Shown here piece after piece: positions 14,731-21,596 of a DNA stretch of 21,703 bases. A program made the position numbers and the translations under genes. The notes under the pieces were generated by a model, which was not told the DNA's origin, did not search any database, and saw nothing but the letters and a program-made list of their open reading frames with translations. Source of the DNA: Natronohydrobacter sp. (lineage in GTDB: Bacteria > Pseudomonadota > Alphaproteobacteria > Rhodobacterales > Rhodobacteraceae); NCBI GenBank assembly GCA_007123015.1, contig SKSL01000049.1:1-21703 (forward strand), written 5' to 3'. Within the stretch, counting starts at the first letter, position 1. Each line of letters opens with the position of its first letter.

Positions 14731-15234
14731 ATGGCACAGATCCTGCTTTACATCGGCGGCGCACGGTCGGGCAAAAGCCGCCTGGCCGAGGCACGCACGC
14801 TCGCGCTCGGCCAGCCTGCAACCTATATTGCAACAGCCGAGGCCCGGGATGCCGAAATGGCAGACCGGATTGTTGCGCATCAGGCTCGTCGCGGTCCGGA
14901 ATGGCGCACAGTTTCCGCCCCGATGGATTTGCATGCCGCGCTTTGCGCCACGGATGGCAGCCCACGCCTGATCGACTGCCTTACGCTTTGGCTGACCAAT
15001 CTTATGCTGGCCGAGCGTGACTGGCGCCATGCTGCGCAAGAACTGCTCGCGCTGGTGCAGCGTCAGTCCGCGCCCGTTATTTGTGTCAGTAATGAGCTTG
15101 GGTGCGGGATCGTTCCCGACAACCCGCTGGCCCGGCGTTTTCGTGATGCGCAGGGTTGGCTGAATCAAACCGTGGCGGCTGCAGCGGATGAGGTGCATTT
15201 TGTGGCAGCTGGCCTGACGCTGAGGATGAAATGA
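14731..15234 (+). CDS. cobU: Bifunctional adenosylcobinamide kinase / adenosylcobinamide-phosphate guanylyltransferase
   Basis: The product has 167 residues, the normal length of CobU (called CobP in the aerobic pathway). It phosphorylates adenosylcobinamide and transfers GMP from GTP to give adenosylcobinamide-GDP. The P-loop is GGARSGKS (9-16). TAEARDAEMADRIVAHQARRG (35-55) contains H50, corresponding to the histidine that is guanylylated in Salmonella CobU. DCLTLWLTNL (82-91) and SNELGCGIVPDNPLARRFRD (120-139) complete the family pattern. The start is the ATG at 14731, with AAGGGG four bases upstream. The same frame is open further 5' but only over the phosphatase gene's opposite strand. 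The stop is directly followed by the cobT ATG with no spacer. Confidence 0.95.
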   Translation: MAQILLYIGGARSGKSRLAEARTLALGQPATYIATAEARDAEMADRIVAHQARRGPEWRTVSAPMDLHAALCATDGSPRLIDCLTLWLTNLMLAERDWRHAAQELLALVQRQSAPVICVSNELGCGIVPDNPLARRFRDAQGWLNQTVAAAADEVHFVAAGLTLRMK

Positions 15235-16239
15235 ATGGAAATCGCCACACTTTCGCAAATCGCTGCACTGGCGGCTGCTCTGCCCGAAATTGACAAGGCA
15301 GCGCGGAGTGCGGCGCTGGCGCGTCAGGACAGCCTGACCAAACCGCCGGGGTCGCTGGGTCGGCTGGAAGAGTTGGCGATCTTCATGGCGGGCTGGCAGG
15401 CGCAGGAGCGCCCGCAGATCGAATACGCACAAGCGCTTGTTTTTGCTGGAAATCACGGCATTTGCGCGCAAGGGGTGAACCCCTTCCCGCAGGGTGTGAC
15501 TGCGCAGATGGTGGCGAACTTCGAGGCGGGCGGTGCTGCGATCAATCAGCTTTGTGCCGTGAGCGGTGCTGACTTGCAGGTCGTAGCGTTGGAACTGGAC
15601 CAGCCGACTGTGGATTTCACCACAGGTCCTGCCATGACCGAGGCCGAGACCTTGTCGGCGATCACGCGCGGGGCGCAAGCTGTGGATGGGCAAGCGGATG
15701 TGCTGATCCTTGGGGAAATGGGGATCGGGAATTCGACTGTTGCTGCGGCTTTGGCAGCTGCCTTGTTTGGTGGCAGTGCTGCAGAATGGGTCGGACCCGG
15801 CACAGGATCAGATGCAGCCGGGATCGCGCGCAAGATTGCGGCCATCGAGGCTGGCCTGCGCCGACACGCGGGCTTGGCACCGATGCAGGTCTTGGCGGCG
15901 CTGGGTGGGCGTGAGCAGGCGGCGATCTGTGGCGCTGTGCTGGCCGCACGGGCAAATCGGATCCCCGTGATCCTGGACGGGTTCATCTGCACGGCTGCTG
16001 CGGCCTGTCTGCATGCAGCAGATCCCCGTTTCCTGACGCATTGTCTGGTTGGTCACGCTTCGGCAGAGCCTGGCCATCGGCGCTTGCTGGCCGCATTGGG
16101 ACAGAAGCCGGTTCTCGATTTTGACATGCGGCTTGGCGAAGGCTCTGGTGCGGCGCTGGCGCTGGGCATCCTGCGCGCCGCGCTGGCCTGTCATGACGGG
16201 ATGGCGACGTTTGCCGAGGCGGGGGTCGCGGAGGGATGA
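15235..16239 (+). CDS. cobT: Nicotinate-nucleotide--dimethylbenzimidazole phosphoribosyltransferase CobT
   Basis: The product has 334 residues and transfers ribose phosphate from nicotinate mononucleotide to the lower-ligand base, making alpha-ribazole 5'-phosphate. Family landmarks are LTKPPGSLGRLEELA (34-48), FAGNHGICAQGVNPFPQGVT (70-89), GEMGIGNST (160-168), GTGSDAAGIARK (189-200) and the catalytic glutamate E302 in DMRLGEGSGAALAL. Length is in the usual 330-360 range. It begins immediately after the cobU stop and its own stop overlaps the cobS start (ATGA), so cobU-cobT-cobS form one plus-strand operon. The dimethylbenzimidazole synthase BluB is not in the window. In the aerobic nomenclature this enzyme is CobU, which can cause confusion. 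Confidence 0.96.
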   Translation: MEIATLSQIAALAAALPEIDKAARSAALARQDSLTKPPGSLGRLEELAIFMAGWQAQERPQIEYAQALVFAGNHGICAQGVNPFPQGVTAQMVANFEAGGAAINQLCAVSGADLQVVALELDQPTVDFTTGPAMTEAETLSAITRGAQAVDGQADVLILGEMGIGNSTVAAALAAALFGGSAAEWVGPGTGSDAAGIARKIAAIEAGLRRHAGLAPMQVLAALGGREQAAICGAVLAARANRIPVILDGFICTAAAACLHAADPRFLTHCLVGHASAEPGHRRLLAALGQKPVLDFDMRLGEGSGAALALGILRAALACHDGMATFAEAGVAEG

Positions 16240-16994
16240 TCCGCGCCCGTTTGGCAGAGGCGCAACTCGCGCTGATGCTGCTGACCCGTCTGCCTGCGGG
16301 CAGGCTCGGGGGGCCAATCCCTGGGCTCGGGGCCAGCGCCTGGGCCTTTCCACTGGCCGGTCTGGCGGTTGGGGCGGGGGCTGCGGGGGGGTTCTGGGTG
16401 GCAGCATCATTCTTGCCGCTCGGCCTTGCGGCCCTGGTTGCGTTGGCCGCGCAAATCGCCTTGACAGGTGCGCTGCATGAAGACGGTCTGGCGGATTGTG
16501 CCGATGGTTTCTGGGGCGGGCATACAAGCGACAGACGCCTTGAGATCATGCGCGATTCGCGCATCGGAAGCTATGGGGTTCTGGCGCTGATCCTGTCGGT
16601 CCTGCTGCGCTGGCAGGCCTTGGTGATCCTTGCAGAGCAGAGTTTCGCCGCAGCGTTGATCGCGCTGGTTACAATCGCGATGCTGAGCCGCATCGCGCCT
16701 GTGCTGTTGCTGGCCTTTATGCCGCCCGCGCGGTCTGATGGGCTGGGCCATGCTGCGCAAGCTGTTGCTTGGCCGGTGCTGGTGGCATCAGTCTTGATCG
16801 CGCTCGGGCCAGGACTGTTGGCCGCAGGGTCCGTTTTCCATCTGGCGTTGATCGTTGGCGGGCAACTTCTTGTTGTCATGACACTGGCCAGATTGGCGCA
16901 ACGGTGGATCGGGGGACAAACAGGTGATGTGCTGGGCGCCGGTCAACAGTTGGCGGAAATTGCCGGGCTTCTTGTCTTCGTCGCGCTGATTTGA
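16236..16994 (+). CDS. cobS: Adenosylcobinamide-GDP ribazoletransferase CobS (cobalamin synthase)
   Basis: The product is a 252-residue polytopic inner-membrane enzyme joining adenosylcobinamide-GDP to alpha-ribazole (phosphate), the last assembly step of the nucleotide loop. Diagnostic sequence is TGALHEDGLADCADGFWGG (77-95), with the acidic E82/D83 and D87/D90 cluster expected to bind metal, followed by the DRRLEIMRDSRIGSYG loop (99-114) and the near-terminal GQTGDVLGAGQQL. About six hydrophobic helices are seen. The start overlaps the cobT stop. The message then runs into a strongly folded stretch at 17001-17066. Called CobV in pseudomonad nomenclature. Confidence 0.95.
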   Translation: MIRARLAEAQLALMLLTRLPAGRLGGPIPGLGASAWAFPLAGLAVGAGAAGGFWVAASFLPLGLAALVALAAQIALTGALHEDGLADCADGFWGGHTSDRRLEIMRDSRIGSYGVLALILSVLLRWQALVILAEQSFAAALIALVTIAMLSRIAPVLLLAFMPPARSDGLGHAAQAVAWPVLVASVLIALGPGLLAAGSVFHLALIVGGQLLVVMTLARLAQRWIGGQTGDVLGAGQQLAEIAGLLVFVALI

Positions 16995-17000
16995 GCATAG

Positions 17001-17066
17001 GCTGGTCTGCCTTGGGGCTGGTAGGCCCCTACGGGTCCCAATCCCCGACAGGCCAGCCCGACCAGC
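17001..17066 (+). other. Structured 3' element behind cobS, candidate terminator or structured RNA
   Basis: Seven bases after the cobS stop, GCTGGTC (17001-17007) pairs with GACCAGC (17060-17066). Stacked inside it, GGGCTGG (17015-17021) pairs with CCAGCCC (17053-17059), leaving a 7-nt one-sided bulge. Within the loop, GGCCC and GGGTCC can form a small third stem. A competing stem CCGACAG (17045-17051) with CTGTCGG (17069-17075) overlaps it. The whole gap 17000-17220 has no convincing gene. A plus-strand open frame through it has no recognisable similarity and runs into the putA 3' end. Confidence 0.45.
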
Positions 17067-17220
17067 TTCTGTCGGTTTCGCGTCACTCAGGTCAGCAAGC
17101 CGTCTATCACTGGCCCGCGCCCAATCCCTTTCAGGCGCTGCGGCCTTCTTGTATCGTCCTGCGCCCGGTCGGTTTTTCCCGCTGTGTGACCGCCCAACCC
17201 GATGGCGGTCAACTCTGGAA

Positions 17221-17244
17221 GCCTGTCGCGTTCACGCGACAGGC
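17221..17244 (-). terminator. putA transcription terminator hairpin
   Basis: A perfect 10-bp stem (arm GCCTGTCGCG) with a four-base loop lies two bases beyond the putA stop codon on the minus strand. No long U-tract follows. The position right behind a 3.4-kb gene and at the convergence point with the cobalamin operon argues for termination or 3'-end protection. Confidence 0.65.
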
Positions 17245-17245
17245 T

Positions 17246-20200
17246 CTAACCGGCCATTTCTGCCAGCAGTTGCGCATTCCCGCCCGATGCTGTCGTGTCC
17301 ACGCAAAGATGGCGCTCATACGCGACATGGCCTGTATCCGGCAAGTCGGTGATCAGAGGCAGGATCGGGCCATCCTGCTGTGCAAGCTGTTGTGCAATCG
17401 CGCGGGCCTGCGTCTCGAGGCCCCAGAAGATCACGCCTGAAATGCCTTCAAGGTGCTCTGGCAACGCGTCTGCAATCCGTGCCTGACCCCCAAGTGCCCG
17501 GACAGCTTGTGCTTGTGCTTCGGCCATCTCTTGCCCTGGCCCAAGGCAAAGCAGCGGTGCGCGCGGTGCATGACGCAGGCGGTTCGATTCACCCGTGGGT
17601 CCGGGCATATCCTGCACCAGAGCCGGGGGTTCGGGCTGTCTGGTACCTTCGCGCGGCGCGCGTGTGAAGCGTTCCAGATAAAGCGGCCCGCCTGCTTTCG
17701 GGCCAGTGCCGGACAGGCCTTCGCCGCCAAAGGGCTGGCTGCCGACAATGGCGCCGATCTGGTTGCGGTTCACATAGGTGTTCCCGACCGAAACCCGCTC
17801 GACGACATGCTGCACGCGCGAATCGATCCGCGTGTGCAACCCGAAGGTCAGCCCGTAACCCGTCGCGTTGATCGCATCTATGACCTTGTCGATCTCATGC
17901 GCCTTGAAAGTGGCAAGATGCAGGACAGGCCCGAAAATCTCTTCTTCCAGCGCGGCGATCCCCGGCACCGAGAGCACCACAGGCGGCACGAAAATCCCGT
18001 CTTCAGGGCCACGCATGTCCTGCAGCACGCGCCCCTCATCGCGGGCCTTCGCGACATGCGCCTGGATCTTGTCGCGTGCAGCAATGTCGATCACTGGCCC
18101 GACATCGGTGGACAGATCCCATGGATTGCCAAGGCGCAATTCATCCATCGCGCCGAACAGCATCTTGCGGAACTCTTCTGCGACATCTTCCTGCACATAA
18201 AGGCAGCGCAGCGCCGAACAGCGCTGTCCGGCCGATTGAAAGGCCGAAGCGATCACATCGCGCACGGCCTGCTCCGGCAGGGCCGTACTGTCGACGATCA
18301 TCGCGTTCAGCCCGCCGGTTTCAGCAATCAGCGGTGCGCCGGGGTCCATATGCTGCGCCATCGCGCTGCGGATGCGCAGTGCCGTCGCGGTCGAGCCGGT
18401 AAAAGCCACGCCTGCCACGCGCGCGTCCGAGGTCAGCGCCGCACCCACGCGCGCGCCCTCGCCGGGCAGAAGCTGCAGCACCTCGCGCGGCACTCCGGCG
18501 TCATGCAGCAGTTTCGTCGCCAGATGCGCGATCATGGGTGTCTGTTCGGCAGGTTTGGCCAGCACGCCATTGCCTGCGGCCAGTGCGCCTGCGATCTGGC
18601 CCGTGAAAATCGCAAGCGGGAAATTCCAGGGGCTGATGCAGGTGAACACCCCGCGCGCGGGTGTTGTCAGCTTCCCGGCTTCCAGCGCGTAATAGCGCAG
18701 GAAATCCACGGCCTCGCGCAATTCGCCCACTGCGTCGGGCTGAGTCTTGCCGGCCTCGCGCGCGAGCAGCGCGAAGATTTCGCCGAAATGCGCTTCGTAA
18801 AGGTCTGCTGCGCGCTGCAGCACTGTCGCGCGCAGGCTGACATCGACGTTCCAGGGCCTTGCGGCGGCGAGCGCAGTCGCGATATCTGCCTCAGAGGCCA
18901 TAGTCACATGCCCGACCAGATCAGACGGGTCAGCGGGGTTATGCGCTTCACGGCGCGCGCCCGCATCTATTGCGCCCGCGATCAAAGGCCCAGCGGTGAA
19001 TTGCACTGCGCGCGAGGGCAGGCGGGCTGCCTTGATCTCTGCCAGATCGCGTGCATCTGTCAGATCCCAGCCCTTTGCATTGCGTCGCGCGGCCCCGAAA
19101 AGCGCAGGCCCGGTTGCAATTTTCGGATTGCCGCCGCGTGGCAGCGCATCGAGGGCCGCAAAAGGGCAGGCTGCGACTTCGGAGGCGGGCACGTCCTCAT
19201 CCACGATCTGGTTGACGAAAGAGGAATTCGCACCGTTTTCCAGCAAGCGGCGCACCAGATAGGCCAGCAGGTCCTTATGTGCCCCGACAGGCGCATAAAT
19301 CCGGCAGCGCGTGCCCTCGCGCTTCAGCACCAGATCATGCAAAGCCTCGCCCATGCCATGCAGGCGCTGGAATTCGTAATCCAGCGTAGAGACGCCCATC
19401 TCTTCGGCCATATGCAGCACTGCTGCGACAGTATGGGCGTTATGGGTGGCAAATTGCGGGTAAAGCCGCGCATGCATCCCCAGCAGTTTGCGGGCGCAGG
19501 CGATGTAATGTACGTCTGTCGCCACTTTATGGGTCAGCACCGGGAACCCTTCCAGCCCCAGCACCTGCGCGCGTTTGATTTCCGTGTCCCAATAGGCACC
19601 CTTCACCAGCCGTACCATCAGCTTTCGCCCCAGCGCTTCGGCCCGGTCATGCAGCCAGTCGATCACATCGCCCGCGCGCGGCCCATAAGCCTGCACCACC
19701 ACACCGAAGCCGTCCCAGCCTGCCAGCGCCGGATCAGCCAACACAGCGTCGATCACTTCCAGCGAGAGGGCCAGGCGGTCGGCCTCTTCCGCGTCGATAT
19801 TGAAGCCCAGCCCCAAAGCTGCCGCGAGTCGCGCCAATTCGCGCGCGCGGGGCACAAGTTCGCTCAAGACACGGTCGCGCTGCGCCACTTCATAGCGCGG
19901 ATGCAGCGCCGAGAGTTTGACCGAAATGCCCGGATTGGTGCGGATGTCATTGCCGCCCGCGCGCGCCCCGATAGCCCGGATCGCCTTGGCATAGGCCGTA
20001 TGATAGCGCGCCGCATCGGCGCCCGTGCGTGCGGCTTCGCCCAGCATGTCAAAGGAATAGCTGTAGCCTTTGGCCTCCATGGCTTTCGCACGGGTCATGG
20101 CCGCGTCGATGCTCTCGCCCAGTACGAATTGGCGGCCCATTTCCTTCATCGCGCGCGCAACAGCTGTGCGGATGACGGGCTCTCCCAGCCGCTTGACGGC

Positions 20201-20629
20201 CCCGCGCAGACTGGCTGCAGCGCTGCGCCCGCGCTCATCCAGCACACGCCCTGTCAGCATCAGCGCCCAGGTCGAGGCATTGACCAGACTGGACGAGGAT
20301 TTGCCCAGATGCTTGCCCCAATCCGACGGCGCGATCTTGTCTTCGATCAGTTCGTCGATCGTGGCCGCATCCGGCACACGCAAGAGCGCTTCGGCCAGAC
20401 ACATCAGGGCGATGCCTTCATCCGTTGACAAGCCATATTCGGCCAGAAACACTTCCATCAGGCCCGGCGTATCGCTGCTGCGGATATCCTCGACCAGCGC
20501 TGTGGCCCGGGCCGCGATCTTGCTGCGCGCGCCTTGATCCAGCGCTGATGTGGCGCTGGCCTGATCCATGACTTCTGCTTCCTTGCGCAATGCAGAATGC
20601 GTGATCGAGTGAGGGAGTGTCGCGGCCAT
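17246..20629 (-). CDS. putA: Bifunctional proline dehydrogenase / L-glutamate gamma-semialdehyde dehydrogenase PutA (type B)
   Basis: The product is a 1127-residue enzyme oxidising proline to glutamate in two steps. The FAD-dependent proline dehydrogenase barrel (about 130-475) shows NIDAEEADRLALSLEV (277-292), RLVKGAYWDTEIK (340-352) and the substrate-binding YLVRRLLENGANSSFV (457-472). The NAD-dependent aldehyde dehydrogenase part (about 540-990) has ISPWNFPLAIFTGQIAGAL (665-683), FTGSTATA (743-750), the general base E770 in ETGGLN and the catalytic cysteine C804 in GQRCSA. There is no N-terminal ribbon-helix-helix, so it is not a self-regulating trifunctional PutA. An extra C-terminal domain (about 1000-1127, ending near VDTTASGGNAQLL) marks it as type B. 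Rhodobacter capsulatus PutA is, as I recall, the same length. AAGGAG lies seven bases before the ATG. The Lrp-type gene is divergent and a hairpin terminator follows. Confidence 0.97.
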   Translation of the reverse strand: MAATLPHSITHSALRKEAEVMDQASATSALDQGARSKIAARATALVEDIRSSDTPGLMEVFLAEYGLSTDEGIALMCLAEALLRVPDAATIDELIEDKIAPSDWGKHLGKSSSSLVNASTWALMLTGRVLDERGRSAAASLRGAVKRLGEPVIRTAVARAMKEMGRQFVLGESIDAAMTRAKAMEAKGYSYSFDMLGEAARTGADAARYHTAYAKAIRAIGARAGGNDIRTNPGISVKLSALHPRYEVAQRDRVLSELVPRARELARLAAALGLGFNIDAEEADRLALSLEVIDAVLADPALAGWDGFGVVVQAYGPRAGDVIDWLHDRAEALGRKLMVRLVKGAYWDTEIKRAQVLGLEGFPVLTHKVATDVHYIACARKLLGMHARLYPQFATHNAHTVAAVLHMAEEMGVSTLDYEFQRLHGMGEALHDLVLKREGTRCRIYAPVGAHKDLLAYLVRRLLENGANSSFVNQIVDEDVPASEVAACPFAALDALPRGGNPKIATGPALFGAARRNAKGWDLTDARDLAEIKAARLPSRAVQFTAGPLIAGAIDAGARREAHNPADPSDLVGHVTMASEADIATALAAARPWNVDVSLRATVLQRAADLYEAHFGEIFALLAREAGKTQPDAVGELREAVDFLRYYALEAGKLTTPARGVFTCISPWNFPLAIFTGQIAGALAAGNGVLAKPAEQTPMIAHLATKLLHDAGVPREVLQLLPGEGARVGAALTSDARVAGVAFTGSTATALRIRSAMAQHMDPGAPLIAETGGLNAMIVDSTALPEQAVRDVIASAFQSAGQRCSALRCLYVQEDVAEEFRKMLFGAMDELRLGNPWDLSTDVGPVIDIAARDKIQAHVAKARDEGRVLQDMRGPEDGIFVPPVVLSVPGIAALEEEIFGPVLHLATFKAHEIDKVIDAINATGYGLTFGLHTRIDSRVQHVVERVSVGNTYVNRNQIGAIVGSQPFGGEGLSGTGPKAGGPLYLERFTRAPREGTRQPEPPALVQDMPGPTGESNRLRHAPRAPLLCLGPGQEMAEAQAQAVRALGGQARIADALPEHLEGISGVIFWGLETQARAIAQQLAQQDGPILPLITDLPDTGHVAYERHLCVDTTASGGNAQLLAEMAG

Positions 20630-20691
20630 TGCAGATCTCCTTGCAGGAACTTTGTCTTATGGTGGCAGAGATAGCGCTTGATTTCAGCCTT

Positions 20692-20729
20692 ATTTATGAG
20701 ATCAGTTAGCGCATATCACTAATTTATGA
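20692..20729. promoter_or_regulatory. Candidate Lrp/PutR operator region between putA and its regulator
   Basis: The 115-bp divergent gap is distinctly AT-rich. ATTTATGA occurs twice on the plus strand, at 20692-20699 and 20722-20729, exactly 30 bp (about three helical turns) apart. Between them TAGCGCATATCACTA (20707-20721) has the YAG-N9-CTR outline of the 15-bp E. coli Lrp consensus and sits in a TTAG...CTAA dyad. This layout fits binding by an octameric Lrp-type regulator controlling putA and its own gene. Core promoter hexamers are not clear. Confidence 0.5.
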
Positions 20730-20744
20730 CCGGAAGACAGCTAA

Positions 20745-21215
20745 ATGGCCCGTGCAAAGCTAGATGCGTTCGATCATGCCATCCTGCGCCATCTGTCCGT
20801 GAATGGCCGGATGAGCGTGACAGAACTTGCCGACCGGATCGGGCTGACCAAATCGCCGACGCAAGCGCGTCTGAAGCGGCTGGAAGATCAGGGTGTCATT
20901 ATGGGCTACCGCGCCCAGATCGACGCGCATCAGATCGACATTGCCCATATCGCCTTTGTCGAAATCAAGCTTTCTGATACGCGCGAAGCCGCGCTCAGGG
21001 CGTTCAATGAGGCCGTGCGCCTGATCCCCGAGATCGAAGAATGTCATCTGATTGCAGGGGCGTTCGATTATCTGCTGAAAGTCAGAAGCCGCGATATCGC
21101 CGCCTACCGGCAAGTGCTGGCCGAACATATCTCAAGCTTGCCGCATATCACCTCGACCTCCACTCATGTGGTCATGGAAGCGGTCAAGGAAACTGGCGCG
21201 CAGTCACCGCTTTAG
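20745..21215 (+). CDS. putR: Lrp/AsnC-family transcriptional regulator, probable proline-responsive PutR
   Basis: The product is a 156-residue regulator. An N-terminal winged helix-turn-helix (about 5-60) contains LDAFDHAILRHLSVNGRMSV and the recognition-helix region RIGLTKSPTQARLKRLEDQG (31-50). A C-terminal RAM/AsnC ligand-binding domain (about 65-150) carries the typical VRLIPEIEECHLIAGAFDYLLKV (90-112). In Rhodobacter capsulatus and Agrobacterium, a divergent Lrp-type gene named putR activates putA in response to proline. Identical arrangement here makes the same role likely, though it is inferred from position. The ATG at 20745 follows a weak GGAAG. The operator-like repeats at 20692-20729 are directly upstream of it. 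The orphan tRNA fragment begins 35 bp after the stop. Confidence 0.88.
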   Translation: MARAKLDAFDHAILRHLSVNGRMSVTELADRIGLTKSPTQARLKRLEDQGVIMGYRAQIDAHQIDIAHIAFVEIKLSDTREAALRAFNEAVRLIPEIEECHLIAGAFDYLLKVRSRDIAAYRQVLAEHISSLPHITSTSTHVVMEAVKETGAQSPL

Positions 21216-21249
21216 GCATCGGAAGCTCTCATGCTCTGCCGCAAAGGAA

Positions 21250-21295
21250 TGGTGCTGCGAGAGAGGATTGAACTCTCGACCTCTCCCTTACCAAG
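21250..21295 (-). other. 3' half of a tRNA-Thr(GGT): probable attachment (att) site
   Basis: Reading the minus strand, the segment gives anticodon loop TTGGTAA (anticodon GGT), 3' anticodon strand GGGAG, variable loop AGGTC, a perfect T arm (GAGAG, TTCAATC, CTCTC), 3' acceptor strand TCGCAGC, discriminator A and an encoded CCA at 21252-21250. The 5' half is missing: beyond 21295 the anticodon stem no longer pairs properly (one mismatch and one G-U) and no D arm or 5' acceptor strand follows in the next 400 bp. A fragment running from anticodon loop to CCA is the classic duplicated core left by tyrosine-integrase elements that insert in tRNA genes. Confidence 0.8.
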
Positions 21296-21342
21296 AGCGT
21301 TCCAAGCTGTTTGTTCACCTTGTCTCGTTTGCTTTGTACATG

Positions 21343-21374
21343 ATTCGGATACATCTGCGCGTATCCGGATTCGG
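21343..21374. repeat. Inverted and direct repeats just inside the att boundary
   Basis: ATTCGGATAC (21343-21352) and GTATCCGGAT (21361-21370) form an inverted repeat with one mismatch around an 8-nt centre. GATTCGG is also directly repeated at 21342-21348 and 21368-21374, 26 bp apart. The position about 50 bp from the tRNA fragment would suit integrase arm or excisionase sites, or an operator. Confidence 0.35.
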
Positions 21375-21520
21375 TGAAGCGGGGGCGCGTCACCACCCGC
21401 AATGATCGCGGCGCGCGCTACCAGCAGTTGCGGCTTGATGAGCCGCAGAACAGCGCGACCGGTGGCGTATGGCGCGCGTTCCCTGCGGTTGAGGTTCTGC
21501 TCCTCGAAGGGCGAAGATGA
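21344..21520 (+). pseudogene. Coding-like remnant frame, unidentified
   Basis: A 58-codon stretch between an upstream TGA (21341) and a TGA at 21518 has strongly GC-biased third positions like real genes here, and a plausible hydrophilic-to-hydrophobic composition (for example RVTTRNDRGARYQQLRLDE, then AFPAVEVLLLEGRR). There is no good start: a GTG at 21374 has only a poor ribosome-binding site. I do not recognise the family. It may be the 3' end of a gene truncated at the element boundary, or chance. Confidence 0.25.
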
Positions 21521-21596
21521 CAATTCATGACGGCAATGATCCGGCGCCGCCAATGTGGATGGTTTTCATCACCGGCGTATCAGGCAGGTCTGCGAA

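Noticed and set aside
16995..17220. A cobalamin riboswitch in the gap next to cobS
   Set aside because: I looked on both strands for the conserved B12-box core and the ACTGT segment in the right order and did not find them. The position is also downstream of the B12 genes.
16991..17440. A plus-strand frame across the cobS-putA gap
   Set aside because: It overlaps the last 195 bases of putA and the hairpins, has no ribosome-binding site I can see, and its translation has no recognisable features.
17453..20428. A 991-codon open frame on the plus strand, antisense to putA
   Set aside because: Its length comes from the strong GC third-position bias of putA, which removes stops from the opposite frame. 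The translation is rich in Arg, His, Gln and Cys with no recognisable domain, and putA itself shows all catalytic motifs.
21212..21553. A 113-codon minus-strand frame containing the peptide GEVESSILSRST
   Set aside because: That peptide is the familiar false translation of a tRNA 3' end. It confirms the tRNA fragment, not a protein gene.
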